This document shows positions 1-6,237 of a stretch of DNA of 14,281 nt, piece after piece. The number at the start of each line of letters is the position of its first letter. The first letter of the stretch is position 1. The DNA comes from Candidatus Nanopelagicales bacterium (GTDB lineage: Bacteria; Actinomycetota; Actinomycetes; S36-B12), in contig JALQSY010000030.1 of the NCBI GenBank assembly GCA_023264215.1, forward strand, positions 1 through 14,281. Direction: 5' to 3'. Both the position numbers and the translations under genes were made by a program. Under the pieces are notes generated by a model, which saw only the letters and a program-made list of their open reading frames with translations, was not told where the DNA came from and ran no database searches.

Positions 1-2
1 GA

Positions 3-785
3 CTGCCGAGCGAGTGCGACTGGGTGGCCTTCCGGGAGATCGTGCCCGCTGCAACGGCGCCGCTGGCACTCAGGGAGGGCACGGATCGCACCGTGTTCCT
101 CACCACCGTGCTCCCGCTCGCATGGCCGGCGCTCGTGCGCGACAACGGCGACATCTACCTCGCGTTGCAGGTCACGACGGGCTCGGGCGATCCGAGCCGC
201 GACGCCGCCGACGCACTGCTACGCGCGCTTGAAAGCGAGCCGGGCACGCCTGTGCCTCCGGTCGGCCTGCCCGGTCCCGGACCACGCCTGCAGGATCTCA
301 TCGCGGATGTCCCGCTCGAGATCACGATCCACGAGGACTTCGACTACTGGATGGCTGACGAGGCGAGTGCCGAGGCGCCCGGAGTGAGGGACTCGCTGGA
401 TCGCGCCAATAGCAAGGTGATGCCGACCGTGCGCCTAACGTCGGTCGACTCGGCGTACTGGGTACAGATGGGAGACAAGGTCTTCCTGCGATGGGTCATG
501 CCTCACGGCGAGGAGCAGCTCTTGAACGCTCTCGCGCGTATGCACGCTGCAGGCGCGAGCGCTCTCTCGGGTGTGCCATCGCGCTTCGTGGGGTCCTTCC
601 GCGCCGACGGACTGCTCGTGCCGGTCTGGGAATTGATCGACGGCACACCGGCCGACGAGGTCGAAGCATCGGCTGCGGAGTTCGGCGCTCGGCTGGCCAC
701 CGCGCTGGCTGACGACACCCCCCTCACGTCTCAGGAGCGACGCGCCCGCGCCGGTCTGCAGAATCGCCAGATCACGCTCCGCTAG
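3..785 (+). CDS. DUF5926 family protein, 5' end cut by the window
   Basis: The open frame runs in from the left edge, and 260 residues are visible before the TAG stop. A GTG at 24 could be called as a start. However, the residues before it (LPSECDW) read straight into the conserved-looking VAFREIVPAATAPL stretch, so I treat the gene as partial with its true start upstream. The frame matches what I remember of the actinobacterial DUF5926 family, a soluble protein of about 300 residues with no known function. No membrane segment, signal peptide or catalytic motif is visible. The C-terminal 30 residues are charged and Arg-rich (SQERRARAGLQNRQ), as in a short tail. It ends only 9 bp before the stop of the convergent GDT1-like gene, with no strong terminator between them. 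Family assignment is from memory of its conserved blocks; the function is unknown. Confidence 0.8.
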   Translation: MPSECDWVAFREIVPAATAPLALREGTDRTVFLTTVLPLAWPALVRDNGDIYLALQVTTGSGDPSRDAADALLRALESEPGTPVPPVGLPGPGPRLQDLIADVPLEITIHEDFDYWMADEASAEAPGVRDSLDRANSKVMPTVRLTSVDSAYWVQMGDKVFLRWVMPHGEEQLLNALARMHAAGASALSGVPSRFVGSFRADGLLVPVWELIDGTPADEVEASAAEFGARLATALADDTPLTSQERRARAGLQNRQITLR

Positions 786-794
786 GAGCGCGGC

Positions 795-1430
795 TCACGC
801 CTGGATGAACTCCACGAGGGTCCAGGCTGCGAGGGCGGCAAGGACCACGGCCGAGACCAGCCGGATGCGCCACAGCGCAACCCGTCCCTGGAGCCAGCCG
901 CCGATGAGCACCGCGACACCGGCGACGGTCACCAGGGCGAGCCAGGCTCCCAGGTAGACCGACCACGGGTCGCCGGTCCGCGCGGCGAGTCCGGCGGTGA
1001 GGATCTGCGAGAGGTCACCCCACTCGGCAGTGAAGAGCACGATGAAGCTCACCACCGCGACCCGCAGGGCGGAGGTAGACATCCCCGTGCGACGCGCGGC
1101 GGCCTGCTCGAACTCCTCAGCCTCGGCGACCTCGGCGGCTCGCTCGGCGCTGCGGGCGCGAAGCCCCGAAACCAGCATGAGGACGGCGCCGGCGGCGAAG
1201 AGGATGAAGGTGATGCCCAGGACGATGCGCTGCGGGAGCAGGCTGAGCAGGCCGCCTGCGGCGACGGCGATCGCCGTCTGGACGGCAAAGGCGACGATGA
1301 CTCCCAGCCATACGGCGATGCGGCTGTAGCGCGTCGAGAGCACGAGCGTGGCGATGAAGGTCTTGTCGGGCAGTTCCGCAGGCAGGATGAGCAGGAACGC
1401 CAACCCGACGGTGGCGATATCGGGGATCAC
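795..1430 (-). CDS. GDT1/TMEM165 (UPF0016) family cation transporter
   Basis: Predicted 211-residue inner-membrane protein of the GDT1/UPF0016 family, whose bacterial members (for example MneA) export Mn2+ and eukaryotic members move Ca2+/Mn2+. It shows the two-repeat family architecture: two hydrophobic halves joined by a charged loop (residues about 91-118, RARSAERAAEVAEAEEFEQ). Each half has one signature motif, ELPDKT at 19-24 and EWGDLSQ at 136-142. These match ExGDK[TS]-type motifs whose acidic residues bind the metal. The first has Pro where Gly is usual, and the second has Leu where Lys/Arg is usual. The open frame extends up to 1499. I chose the GTG at 1430 because it overlaps the upstream stop as GTGA and gives a start immediately before the first hydrophobic segment, implying translational coupling with the channel-like gene. 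Metal specificity cannot be read from the sequence. Confidence 0.9.
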   Translation of the reverse strand: MIPDIATVGLAFLLILPAELPDKTFIATLVLSTRYSRIAVWLGVIVAFAVQTAIAVAAGGLLSLLPQRIVLGITFILFAAGAVLMLVSGLRARSAERAAEVAEAEEFEQAAARRTGMSTSALRVAVVSFIVLFTAEWGDLSQILTAGLAARTGDPWSVYLGAWLALVTVAGVAVLIGGWLQGRVALWRIRLVSAVVLAALAAWTLVEFIQA

Positions 1431-2746
1431 GTATCGGACTGGTGGCCGGCCAGGGTGGGGAAGACCACGGGCGTGTCCGGACTTCGATCGCCTGTCCACG
1501 GGGCGTGCACGGCGTAGAACCTCTGCGCGAGGTGGTAGGAGGCTGATTCGTAGCGCCCGCGGATCTGCCTGAAGATCTCGAAGGCCTCGTCCGCGGATCG
1601 CTCGACGTCGACCCCCGTCGACCTGATGTAGTCCAGGGCCTTGTCGAACTCCTCGCGGGGAAGGGTGGACTTCATCCCGAGGTACTTCATGCCGTACTTG
1701 CGCTGGTCCGCGACCTGGCCGCGCAGGTTGTCGAGCGTGATGGCCTTCGCGACATCGCTGACTCCTGCGGGAAGGCCGGCCATGACCTCAGGCCCCTTGC
1801 TCGAGTGGGAATCGTGGCTCTCCGACATGCCGAAGACGGCCATCGTCTCCTCGATACGCCCCTTCCACGGGCGGAATCGGACCACGGAATCGATGCCGAT
1901 CTCGGTGGCGCTGATCGACAGGACCGTCTGGGCGCCCTGCTCGAGAAGGGCAACCGTGCGGGGATCCGGCGCCCCGGATCGGATGGCCAGGCGGAGCGCG
2001 GCCGAGTCCAGCACGGCGACGAGGGAGATCAGCCAATTGCGGCTCGCCACGGGGGAGCGGAAGCGATTCAGTGCCGGGTAGAGCGTCTGGGTGAGCCGGA
2101 CCTGAGCGCACCACGGGATCCAGTCGAGATAGATCGTCGGCAGATCGGAGTCACCCTCGAGCAGTTGCACGCGCGCGAGCGTCTCCGGGCCCCAGGGCGG
2201 CGCACCCGTGAGGCTCGTCGCCAGGAGCACGCGCGACTCGCGCGCGAGGTAGGAGGTGTACAGCGTCGGCAGGAAGCCGATGAGGAGTGCGATGACCGCG
2301 GGACCGGTCATCGCCGCGATGAAGTCGATCGCGGAGACATCGTCGGAAGGCGTGCCGAGGAGCCCGAGGGTGAGCAGCCCGGATCCTGCCTGCAGGAGCG
2401 ACTGCACGAAGGTGTTGTCGGTGATTCCGTAGATCAGCAGGGCGTAGCCGATGAGGAAGAGGCCCAGCCACACGATGAGCGCCACGATGATCCCGATCGG
2501 TCCGCTCCACGCCAATATCCGGTCCCGCGAGATGTAGGACCGCGCGATCCTGGCCGCGAGCATGAATGCGGTGTCGGTGGCGCGCAGGACCAAGGCGTAC
2601 ACGATCGAGATCGACATCCGCGGGACGACCATCGTCCGCACGATGCTCAAGGTCGCGGTCGCGAGCACGGCGAGGCCGACGACGAAGGGGAGGGCACGCA
2701 CGACGGGATCCCACGTCCCCAGGTCGTACTCCAGTGCCAGCACCAC
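1427..2746 (-). CDS. Conserved integral membrane protein, ion-channel-like
   Basis: A 439-residue protein of unknown function. The N-terminal 170 residues are hydrophobic: likely membrane segments at about 18-40, 45-66 and 82-107, then a short Gly-rich re-entrant-looking stretch (GSGLLTLGLLGTP, 121-133), then another segment at about 142-166. Segment, short pore-like loop, segment is the layout of 2TM ion channels. However, no TVGYG filter is present, so a K+ channel cannot be claimed. The remaining 270 residues look soluble and largely helical, with no motif I recognise. The start is the first of two adjacent GTG codons, exactly 6 nt after a TAGTCT -10-like box, so the mRNA is probably leaderless. 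It is the first gene of a two-gene operon: its TGA overlaps the GTG of the GDT1-like gene, which suggests a shared role in ion homeostasis. That role is inferred from context only. Confidence 0.75.
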   Translation of the reverse strand: MVLALEYDLGTWDPVVRALPFVVGLAVLATATLSIVRTMVVPRMSISIVYALVLRATDTAFMLAARIARSYISRDRILAWSGPIGIIVALIVWLGLFLIGYALLIYGITDNTFVQSLLQAGSGLLTLGLLGTPSDDVSAIDFIAAMTGPAVIALLIGFLPTLYTSYLARESRVLLATSLTGAPPWGPETLARVQLLEGDSDLPTIYLDWIPWCAQVRLTQTLYPALNRFRSPVASRNWLISLVAVLDSAALRLAIRSGAPDPRTVALLEQGAQTVLSISATEIGIDSVVRFRPWKGRIEETMAVFGMSESHDSHSSKGPEVMAGLPAGVSDVAKAITLDNLRGQVADQRKYGMKYLGMKSTLPREEFDKALDYIRSTGVDVERSADEAFEIFRQIRGRYESASYHLAQRFYAVHAPWTGDRSPDTPVVFPTLAGHQSDT

Positions 2747-2752
2747 GGCTCG

Positions 2753-2758
2753 AGACTA
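2753..2758 (-). promoter_or_regulatory. -10 box of a leaderless promoter for the channel-like gene
   Basis: On the minus strand TAGTCT is followed by 6 nt and then GTG at 2746. A TANNNT hexamer 6-8 nt before the start codon is the hallmark of actinobacterial leaderless transcription. No ribosome binding site lies between them. A -35 hexamer is not obvious. Confidence 0.55.
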
Positions 2759-2789
2759 GTGGTGCAGCCACAGCCAGTGGCACCACTAG
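2756..2789. repeat. 10-bp perfect inverted repeat in the divergent promoter region
   Basis: CTAGTGGTGC at 2756-2765 and GCACCACTAG at 2780-2789 are perfect inverted copies around a 14-bp centre. The outer end of each arm forms part of the -10 box of one of the two divergent genes. The symmetry may therefore be a shared operator, a by-product of facing promoters, or both. Confidence 0.7.
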
Positions 2790-2792
2790 GCT
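2787..2792 (+). promoter_or_regulatory. -10 box of a leaderless promoter for the DUF4446 gene
   Basis: TAGGCT is followed by 6 nt and the GTG start at 2799, the mirror image of the arrangement on the opposite strand. There is no Shine-Dalgarno sequence in the 6-nt gap, so initiation is probably leaderless. Confidence 0.55.
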
Positions 2793-2798
2793 GCTCCG

Positions 2799-3296
2799 GT
2801 GACGTGGGATGCGCAGACCGGCGTGCTGGTCGTCGGCGCCATTGCCGTGGTCGCGCTGATCCTCGTCGTCGCCCTCGCCTGGCGGACCAGCCGCATGAAG
2901 CGCCAGTACGCCGTGCTCTCGGCGGCGGATGGGCGGGCCTCCTTCGTCGAGGTGGTCTCACGCAAGGCGGAGGAGGTCGAGGCGCTGCGCGAGGACGTCG
3001 CGGCACTCGCCGATGAACTGCGCAGCACCCAGCGGGAGCTCCAGCAGGCTGTGCGACACGTCGGGATCGTCAGGTACGACGCATTCGGCGATATGGGGGG
3101 CCGGATGTCCTTCAGTGCGGCACTGCTCGACGATCACGGAAATGGGTTCGTCATCAGCACCATCCACGCGCGCAGCGAGTCCCGGAGCTATGTGAAGGAG
3201 ATCCGCGGCGGCATGGCCGAGGTGCATCTGTCGCCGGAGGAGTCCTCTGCGGTGGCCGACGCCGTCGCGAGCATCCCGCGCGGCCGGATGGATTGA
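2799..3296 (+). CDS. DUF4446 family membrane-anchored protein
   Basis: A 165-residue protein. Residues 8-28 form one clear N-terminal membrane segment. Residues about 50-86 are a heptad-like, charged coiled coil (KAEEVEALREDVAALADELRS region). The C-terminal half is a compact domain opening HVGIVRYDAFGDMGGRMSFS (87-106) and continuing ALLDDHGNGFVIS. That block is characteristic of DUF4446, a family common in Firmicutes and Actinobacteria with no established function. The short N-terminus and single segment suggest a cytoplasmic domain tethered to the inner face of the membrane. The GTG start is supported by a TAGGCT box 6 nt upstream. The gene converges on the NlpC/P60 gene, with 4 bp between the stops. 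Confidence 0.87.
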   Translation: MTWDAQTGVLVVGAIAVVALILVVALAWRTSRMKRQYAVLSAADGRASFVEVVSRKAEEVEALREDVAALADELRSTQRELQQAVRHVGIVRYDAFGDMGGRMSFSAALLDDHGNGFVISTIHARSESRSYVKEIRGGMAEVHLSPEESSAVADAVASIPRGRMD

Positions 3297-3300
3297 GTGC

Positions 3301-3885
3301 CTACGACGGCAGCTTGACCCGGCCCATTCCGGTGAAGTGAGCGTTGGTCCACGGGGTGCCCTTGACCACGCCCTTGACGACACCGACGCCATAGTCCGAG
3401 GCGTGCACGACCTTTCCGTCACCGATGTAGATCGACACGTGACGGGCGCCCTTCTCGAAGTAGAAGGCAAGGTCGCCAGGGCGGGCATCCTTGAGGGAGA
3501 TGCGCTCGGTGGCCTTGTACTGGGCGTAGCTGTAGTGCTCGAGCTCGATGCCCACCCCGCGCCATGCGAAGACGACCAGTCCCGAGCAGTCGAAGACGTC
3601 GGGTCCTTCGCCGCCAGAGCCGTAGGAGTCACCCAGTTGGGCCAGGGCTCGCTCGACCACCTGCTGTCGGATGGCATCGCCGGCCTTGAGGGAGTCGCGC
3701 TCCCGCTGCGACTTCTTGCGGTAGTCCGCTGCGGCCTGCCGGCTCGCGTCCTCGTGGATGCTCCCCCGCGGCGACTCGTCGGCCACGGCCGGTGAGGCGG
3801 TGGCTGCGATCGAGATGGCCGATGCCGCGAGGGCAGGGGCCGCGAGCAGGGCGATGAGGCGGGTGGTCCGGCGGGTGCGGGGCAT
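3301..3885 (-). CDS. Secreted NlpC/P60 family peptidoglycan hydrolase
   Basis: Predicted 194-residue secreted cysteine peptidase acting on peptidoglycan stem peptides (family activity: cleavage of gamma-D-Glu to diamino acid or related bonds). A Sec signal peptide has a basic start (PRTRRTTR), a hydrophobic core to about residue 30, and a likely cut after AVA (residue 36). A charged helical linker (about 45-70) leads into the NlpC/P60 domain (about 73-190). The expected catalytic residues are all present: Cys100 in FDCSGL, His149 in RHVSIYIGDG and His161 in VVHAS. There is no SH3 or LysM wall-binding domain, so it is a compact, single-domain enzyme. The frame is open further upstream, but the ATG at 3885 has an AGGAG 5 nt before it and begins a proper signal peptide. 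A long leader with possible structure and a direct repeat lies upstream. Confidence 0.93.
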   Translation of the reverse strand: MPRTRRTTRLIALLAAPALAASAISIAATASPAVADESPRGSIHEDASRQAAADYRKKSQRERDSLKAGDAIRQQVVERALAQLGDSYGSGGEGPDVFDCSGLVVFAWRGVGIELEHYSYAQYKATERISLKDARPGDLAFYFEKGARHVSIYIGDGKVVHASDYGVGVVKGVVKGTPWTNAHFTGMGRVKLPS

Positions 3886-4035
3886 GCGCTCCTCTTCCGT
3901 CCACCTCCCGGGCGAGCCTGCGCTCCCCAGTACCGCTTCCCTCCTGCCCGGGTCACGTACCCCCGGTCGAGGGTTGCCGATTCGGCGGGCCGTTCGTCGG
4001 GAGCGTGCGCACCCTGCTGCCGAACGACCCGACGA
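3886..4035 (-). promoter_or_regulatory. Structured 5' leader of the NlpC/P60 gene (candidate cis-regulatory RNA)
   Basis: On the transcribed strand, going towards the start codon, there is TCGTCGGG pairing with CCCGACGA (plus-strand positions 4028-4035 and 3994-4001, 8 bp). Next comes a small hairpin GCCGA-A-TCGGC. Last is a 7-bp stem, CCCGGGC with GCCCGGG (3946-3952 and 3907-3913), enclosing a purine-rich segment and an inner GAGC-GCAG-GCTC hairpin. The last stem closes about 20 nt before the Shine-Dalgarno AGGAG. Pairing is direct; that it is a regulatory RNA is inference. It lacks the conserved blocks of the ydaO (c-di-AMP) riboswitch often found before actinobacterial wall hydrolases. Confidence 0.4.
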
Positions 4036-4076
4036 CACTGCCATGACCGATCGGGCAAGGGTCAAACTGGCGTCCG

Positions 4077-4095
4077 GATAACGGAATGATAACGG
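4077..4095. promoter_or_regulatory. Direct repeat 8-3-8, candidate MtrA response-regulator site
   Basis: GATAACGG occurs twice as a perfect direct repeat (4077-4084 and 4088-4095) separated by AAT, an 11-bp period that is one helical turn. Tandem half-sites of this kind bind OmpR-family response regulators. Two TAAC-containing 8-bp half-sites with a 3-bp gap is the layout I know for actinobacterial MtrA, which controls NlpC/P60-type wall hydrolases. The repeat ends about 190 bp from the NlpC/P60 start. A TTGACC -35-like hexamer lies next to it on the minus strand (4060-4065), but I see no good -10. Confidence 0.5.
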
Positions 4096-4177
4096 CGCGC
4101 CCCACGAGACACACCCATCACAGGATCTTGACAGGGGCCCGGAGCGTCTCGGTCCCGATCACCGCCCGCCCAAATGG

Positions 4178-4260
4178 CGCTCAAGGGCACGAATTCGTCG
4201 ATTAAGCCAGGCAAAACGGACACAACGACCGCCTAAACGACGACTTCGTGTCCTTGAGCG
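4178..4260. repeat. Long imperfect palindrome, 23-bp arms (terminator or REP/MITE-like element)
   Basis: Arms at 4178-4200 and 4238-4260 are inverted copies with 21 of 23 positions matching (outer end CGCTCAAGG, inner end CGTCG), around 37 bp. Pairing can extend a few bases inward (TTAAGC against GCCTAA). The centre holds a further related word, GGACACAACGA, resembling the GGACACGAA of one arm. It sits about 33 bp after the SET gene stop and could terminate that transcript, but there is no T-run. Together with the leader this accounts for the 407-bp gene-free stretch 3886-4292; I see no gene in it. Confidence 0.75.
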
Positions 4261-4292
4261 GGGGCGGGGTAGGCCCTCAGGCCGCCTGGGTG

Positions 4293-4796
4293 TCAGGCGG
4301 TGGGAAGCGCCGCTATCCGGCGGACCAGGTACGGGGAGAACCACCCGGCGTACCTCGCCTGGATGACCGGGTCCCGCCAGTCGCTGCCGGAGACGACGCC
4401 GCGGCAGGTCGCGGCGCCGCACAGGCACCGGAACTCGTCGTAGTCGCTTGCATCGCACATGGCGTAGTCGAAGGACAGCTCCTCGCCGGGAGCGATATCG
4501 CGCATGGCTACGAGGATCTGCGAACCCTGCAGCCCGCAGTTGGGCTCGCAGGAGTGGTTGAGCATGTCGCCGGGCTCGGGTGTGTCGCTGGAGACGAGGT
4601 AGAGGTCTGCGTCGATCTGGATGGAGCGATGCTGGCGATCCAGGCTCATGGTCGCGAGAGTGGCACCTGCAACAACCCAGCCGCCGAAGACGGCAACTGT
4701 CTCTCCGGCCGGGATGGCCTCGGTGGCGTAGGAGCCCCAGCCCTTGTCGCCCGCAGGCTTCGCCTCTGCCTTGGGTGTGAGCCAGTTGTAGTCCAC
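4293..4796 (-). CDS. SET domain-containing protein (putative protein-lysine methyltransferase)
   Basis: A 167-residue compact SET protein; the family transfers methyl groups from S-adenosylmethionine to protein lysines. Visible features are KGWGSYATEAIPAGE (18-32), the usual start of the SET fold, and NHSCEPN (80-86), the AdoMet-binding and pseudoknot motif. ELSFDYA (106-112) carries the catalytic Tyr111. A Cys-rich post-SET element follows, CLCGAATCRG (124-133), with Cys124, Cys126 and Cys131. With Cys83 these could hold one Zn2+. There is no pre-SET domain, and the substrate is unknown. The GTG start has GAGGAG 6 nt upstream. It is divergent from serS, with a 142-bp gap. Such stand-alone SET genes occur in many bacteria, sometimes by ancient transfer from eukaryotes. 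I see no compositional sign of recent transfer. Confidence 0.9.
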   Translation of the reverse strand: MDYNWLTPKAEAKPAGDKGWGSYATEAIPAGETVAVFGGWVVAGATLATMSLDRQHRSIQIDADLYLVSSDTPEPGDMLNHSCEPNCGLQGSQILVAMRDIAPGEELSFDYAMCDASDYDEFRCLCGAATCRGVVSGSDWRDPVIQARYAGWFSPYLVRRIAALPTA

Positions 4797-4881
4797 GACG
4801 TCTCCTCGGGTACCGAACGCGCTCCTGCGCGGACGCGAAGTGTGACACGTCCATGCCCGCTTGTGAAATCGTCGGAACTGT

Positions 4882-4893
4882 CTGAACGTTCAG
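4882..4893. promoter_or_regulatory. 12-bp perfect palindrome between the SET gene and serS
   Basis: CTGAACGTTCAG is a perfect palindrome about 35 bp upstream of the serS -10 box, a possible operator for a dimeric repressor such as a TetR-type protein. It is not an SOS box, because the half-sites have no 4-bp central gap. Function unknown. Confidence 0.35.
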
Positions 4894-4926
4894 TCGGGTC
4901 GCCGCTGGCGCCGCCGTCACAGCCTC

Positions 4927-4932
4927 TAGCCT
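4927..4932 (+). promoter_or_regulatory. -10 box of the leaderless serS promoter
   Basis: TAGCCT is followed by 6 nt and the GTG at 4939. This is the same box and spacing as the two genes around 2746-2799. It selects 4939 rather than the in-frame GTG at 4933 as the translation start. Confidence 0.6.
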
Positions 4933-4938
4933 GTGACC

Positions 4939-6237
4939 GTGATCGATCCACGTGTGCTCCGCGAGTCCCCGGAGCAGTTGCGCGAATCCCAACGCCGTCG
5001 CGGCGAGGACGTCGGCCTCGTTGACCGCCTCATCGATCTCGACACGGCGCGCCGAGCCGCGCAGTCTGCCTACGACGACGTGCGGGCGGAGCAGAAGCAG
5101 TTGTCGAAGCGCATCGGTCCGCTCCAGGGTGCGGCGAAGAAGGGGGATCTGTCCGTGCAGGGCGAGCTGGACGCCCTCATGGCCGAGGCGGCCTCGCTCG
5201 CGGATCGGGTCAAGGCTGCCGACAGCGCCGCCGCCGAGGCGAGCCGGCGGCTCGATGAGACCTGGCTGGAACTGTCGAACGTGGTCGACATGCGGGCCCC
5301 TGTCGGGGGCGAGGATGACTTCATCGTCCTGGAAGAGGTGGGCACGCCGCGCGACTTCGGGGCTGAGGGCTTCGCGCCACGCGACCACCTCGAGCTCGGC
5401 GAGTTGCTGGGCGCCATCGACACCGAACGTGCCGCCAAGGTCTCCGGCTCGCGGTTCTACTACCTGACCGGTGTCGGCGCGCTGCTGGAGTTCGCCCTGC
5501 TCAATCTCGCGATGGCGCAGGCAACGCGCAATGGCTTCATCCCCGTGATCCCGCCGGTGCTCGTGTCTCCTCGCGCGATGGAGGGCACGGGCTTCCTGGG
5601 TCAGGCGGCAGAGAACGTCTACCGCATCGAGTCCGATGACATGTATCTGGTCGGCACCGCCGAGGTGCCGCTCGCGGGCCTGCACAGCGACGAGATCATC
5701 CCCGCCGACGCACTCCCCATCCGCTACGCCGGATGGTCATCGTGCTTCCGACGCGAGGCCGGGTCCTACGGCAAGGACACCCGCGGCATCATCCGGGTGC
5801 ACCAGTTCGACAAGGTCGAGATGTTCGTCTTCTGCGATCCGGCCGACGCCGAGGCAGAGCATGAGCGGCTGCTGCGCTGGGAGCGGGACTTCATCGATGC
5901 CCTGGAGATCCCCTATCGCGTCATCGACGTCGCCACAGGTGATCTGGGGTCCAGCGCCGCGCGCAAGTACGACATCGAGGCGTGGATCCCGACGCAGGGC
6001 ACCTATCGCGAGGTCACGTCGACCTCCAACACGACGCAGTTCCAGGCACGCAGACTCGGCATCCGCATGCGCACTGCCGATGCTGTCCAGCCGCTCGCCA
6101 CCCTCAACGGCACGCTCTGCGCGATGCCGCGCATCATCGTGGCGATCCTGGAGAACCATCAGCGCGCTGACGGCTCGGTCAGTGTGCCGGCAGCCCTGCG
6201 TCCGTACCTCGGGTGCGACGTCCTCGAGCTGCCATGA
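4939..6237 (+). CDS. serS: Seryl-tRNA synthetase
   Basis: Cytoplasmic class II aminoacyl-tRNA synthetase charging tRNA-Ser (and tRNA-Sec where present) with serine; 432 residues, the normal family length. The N-terminal tRNA-binding coiled coil covers about residues 28-108. The catalytic domain shows TAEVPL (240-245, serine binding), class II motif 2 beginning [14 protein letters not shown] (270-283) and motif 3 [19 protein letters not shown] (390-408) with the conserved Arg398. The start at 4939 gives MIDPRVLRE, the usual beginning of actinobacterial SerRS, and lies 6 nt after a TAGCCT box. A GTG two codons upstream (4933) would overlap the predicted transcription start. The stop codon overlaps the ATG of the next gene as ATGA, so the lipoprotein is translated from the same message. 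Confidence 0.98.
   Translation: MIDPRVLRESPEQLRESQRRRGEDVGLVDRLIDLDTARRAAQSAYDDVRAEQKQLSKRIGPLQGAAKKGDLSVQGELDALMAEAASLADRVKAADSAAAEASRRLDETWLELSNVVDMRAPVGGEDDFIVLEEVGTPRDFGAEGFAPRDHLELGELLGAIDTERAAKVSGSRFYYLTGVGALLEFALLNLAMAQATRNGFIPVIPPVLVSPRAMEGTGFLGQAAENVYRIESDDMYLVGTAEVPLAGLHSDEIIPADALPIRYAGWSSCFRREAGSYGKDTRGIIRVHQFDKVEMFVFCDPADAEAEHERLLRWERDFIDALEIPYRVIDVATGDLGSSAARKYDIEAWIPTQGTYREVTSTSNTTQFQARRLGIRMRTADAVQPLATLNGTLCAMPRIIVAILENHQRADGSVSVPAALRPYLGCDVLELP

Noticed and set aside
1431..1499. Longer start for the GDT1-like protein at 1499
   Set aside because: It adds a polar, Arg/Pro-rich stretch before the first membrane helix and would overlap the upstream gene by 73 bp. The GTG in the GTGA overlap is a better start.
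1805..3016. 403-residue plus-strand open frame antisense to the channel-like gene
   Set aside because: It is very rich in Arg, Gly, Asp and His with no hydrophobic core or motif, as expected for a GC-rich antisense shadow. The opposite strand codes a convincing membrane protein with matching promoter and operon overlap.
3886..4035. ydaO-type c-di-AMP riboswitch before the NlpC/P60 gene
   Set aside because: A GCCGAATC-like word is present, but the following conserved blocks (GGAACC-like, GGGGTNAATC-like and ACAGCTAAC-like) are missing. Reported only as a structured leader.
4882..4893. LexA SOS box
   Set aside because: The actinobacterial box needs GAAC-N4-GTTC. Here the half-sites abut with no gap, and neither neighbouring gene is a DNA-repair gene.
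4159..5685. 508-residue minus-strand open frame overlapping serS and the SET gene
   Set aside because: It crosses two well-supported genes on both strands, and its composition is Arg/His-biased with no domain. It is a shadow of serS codon usage.
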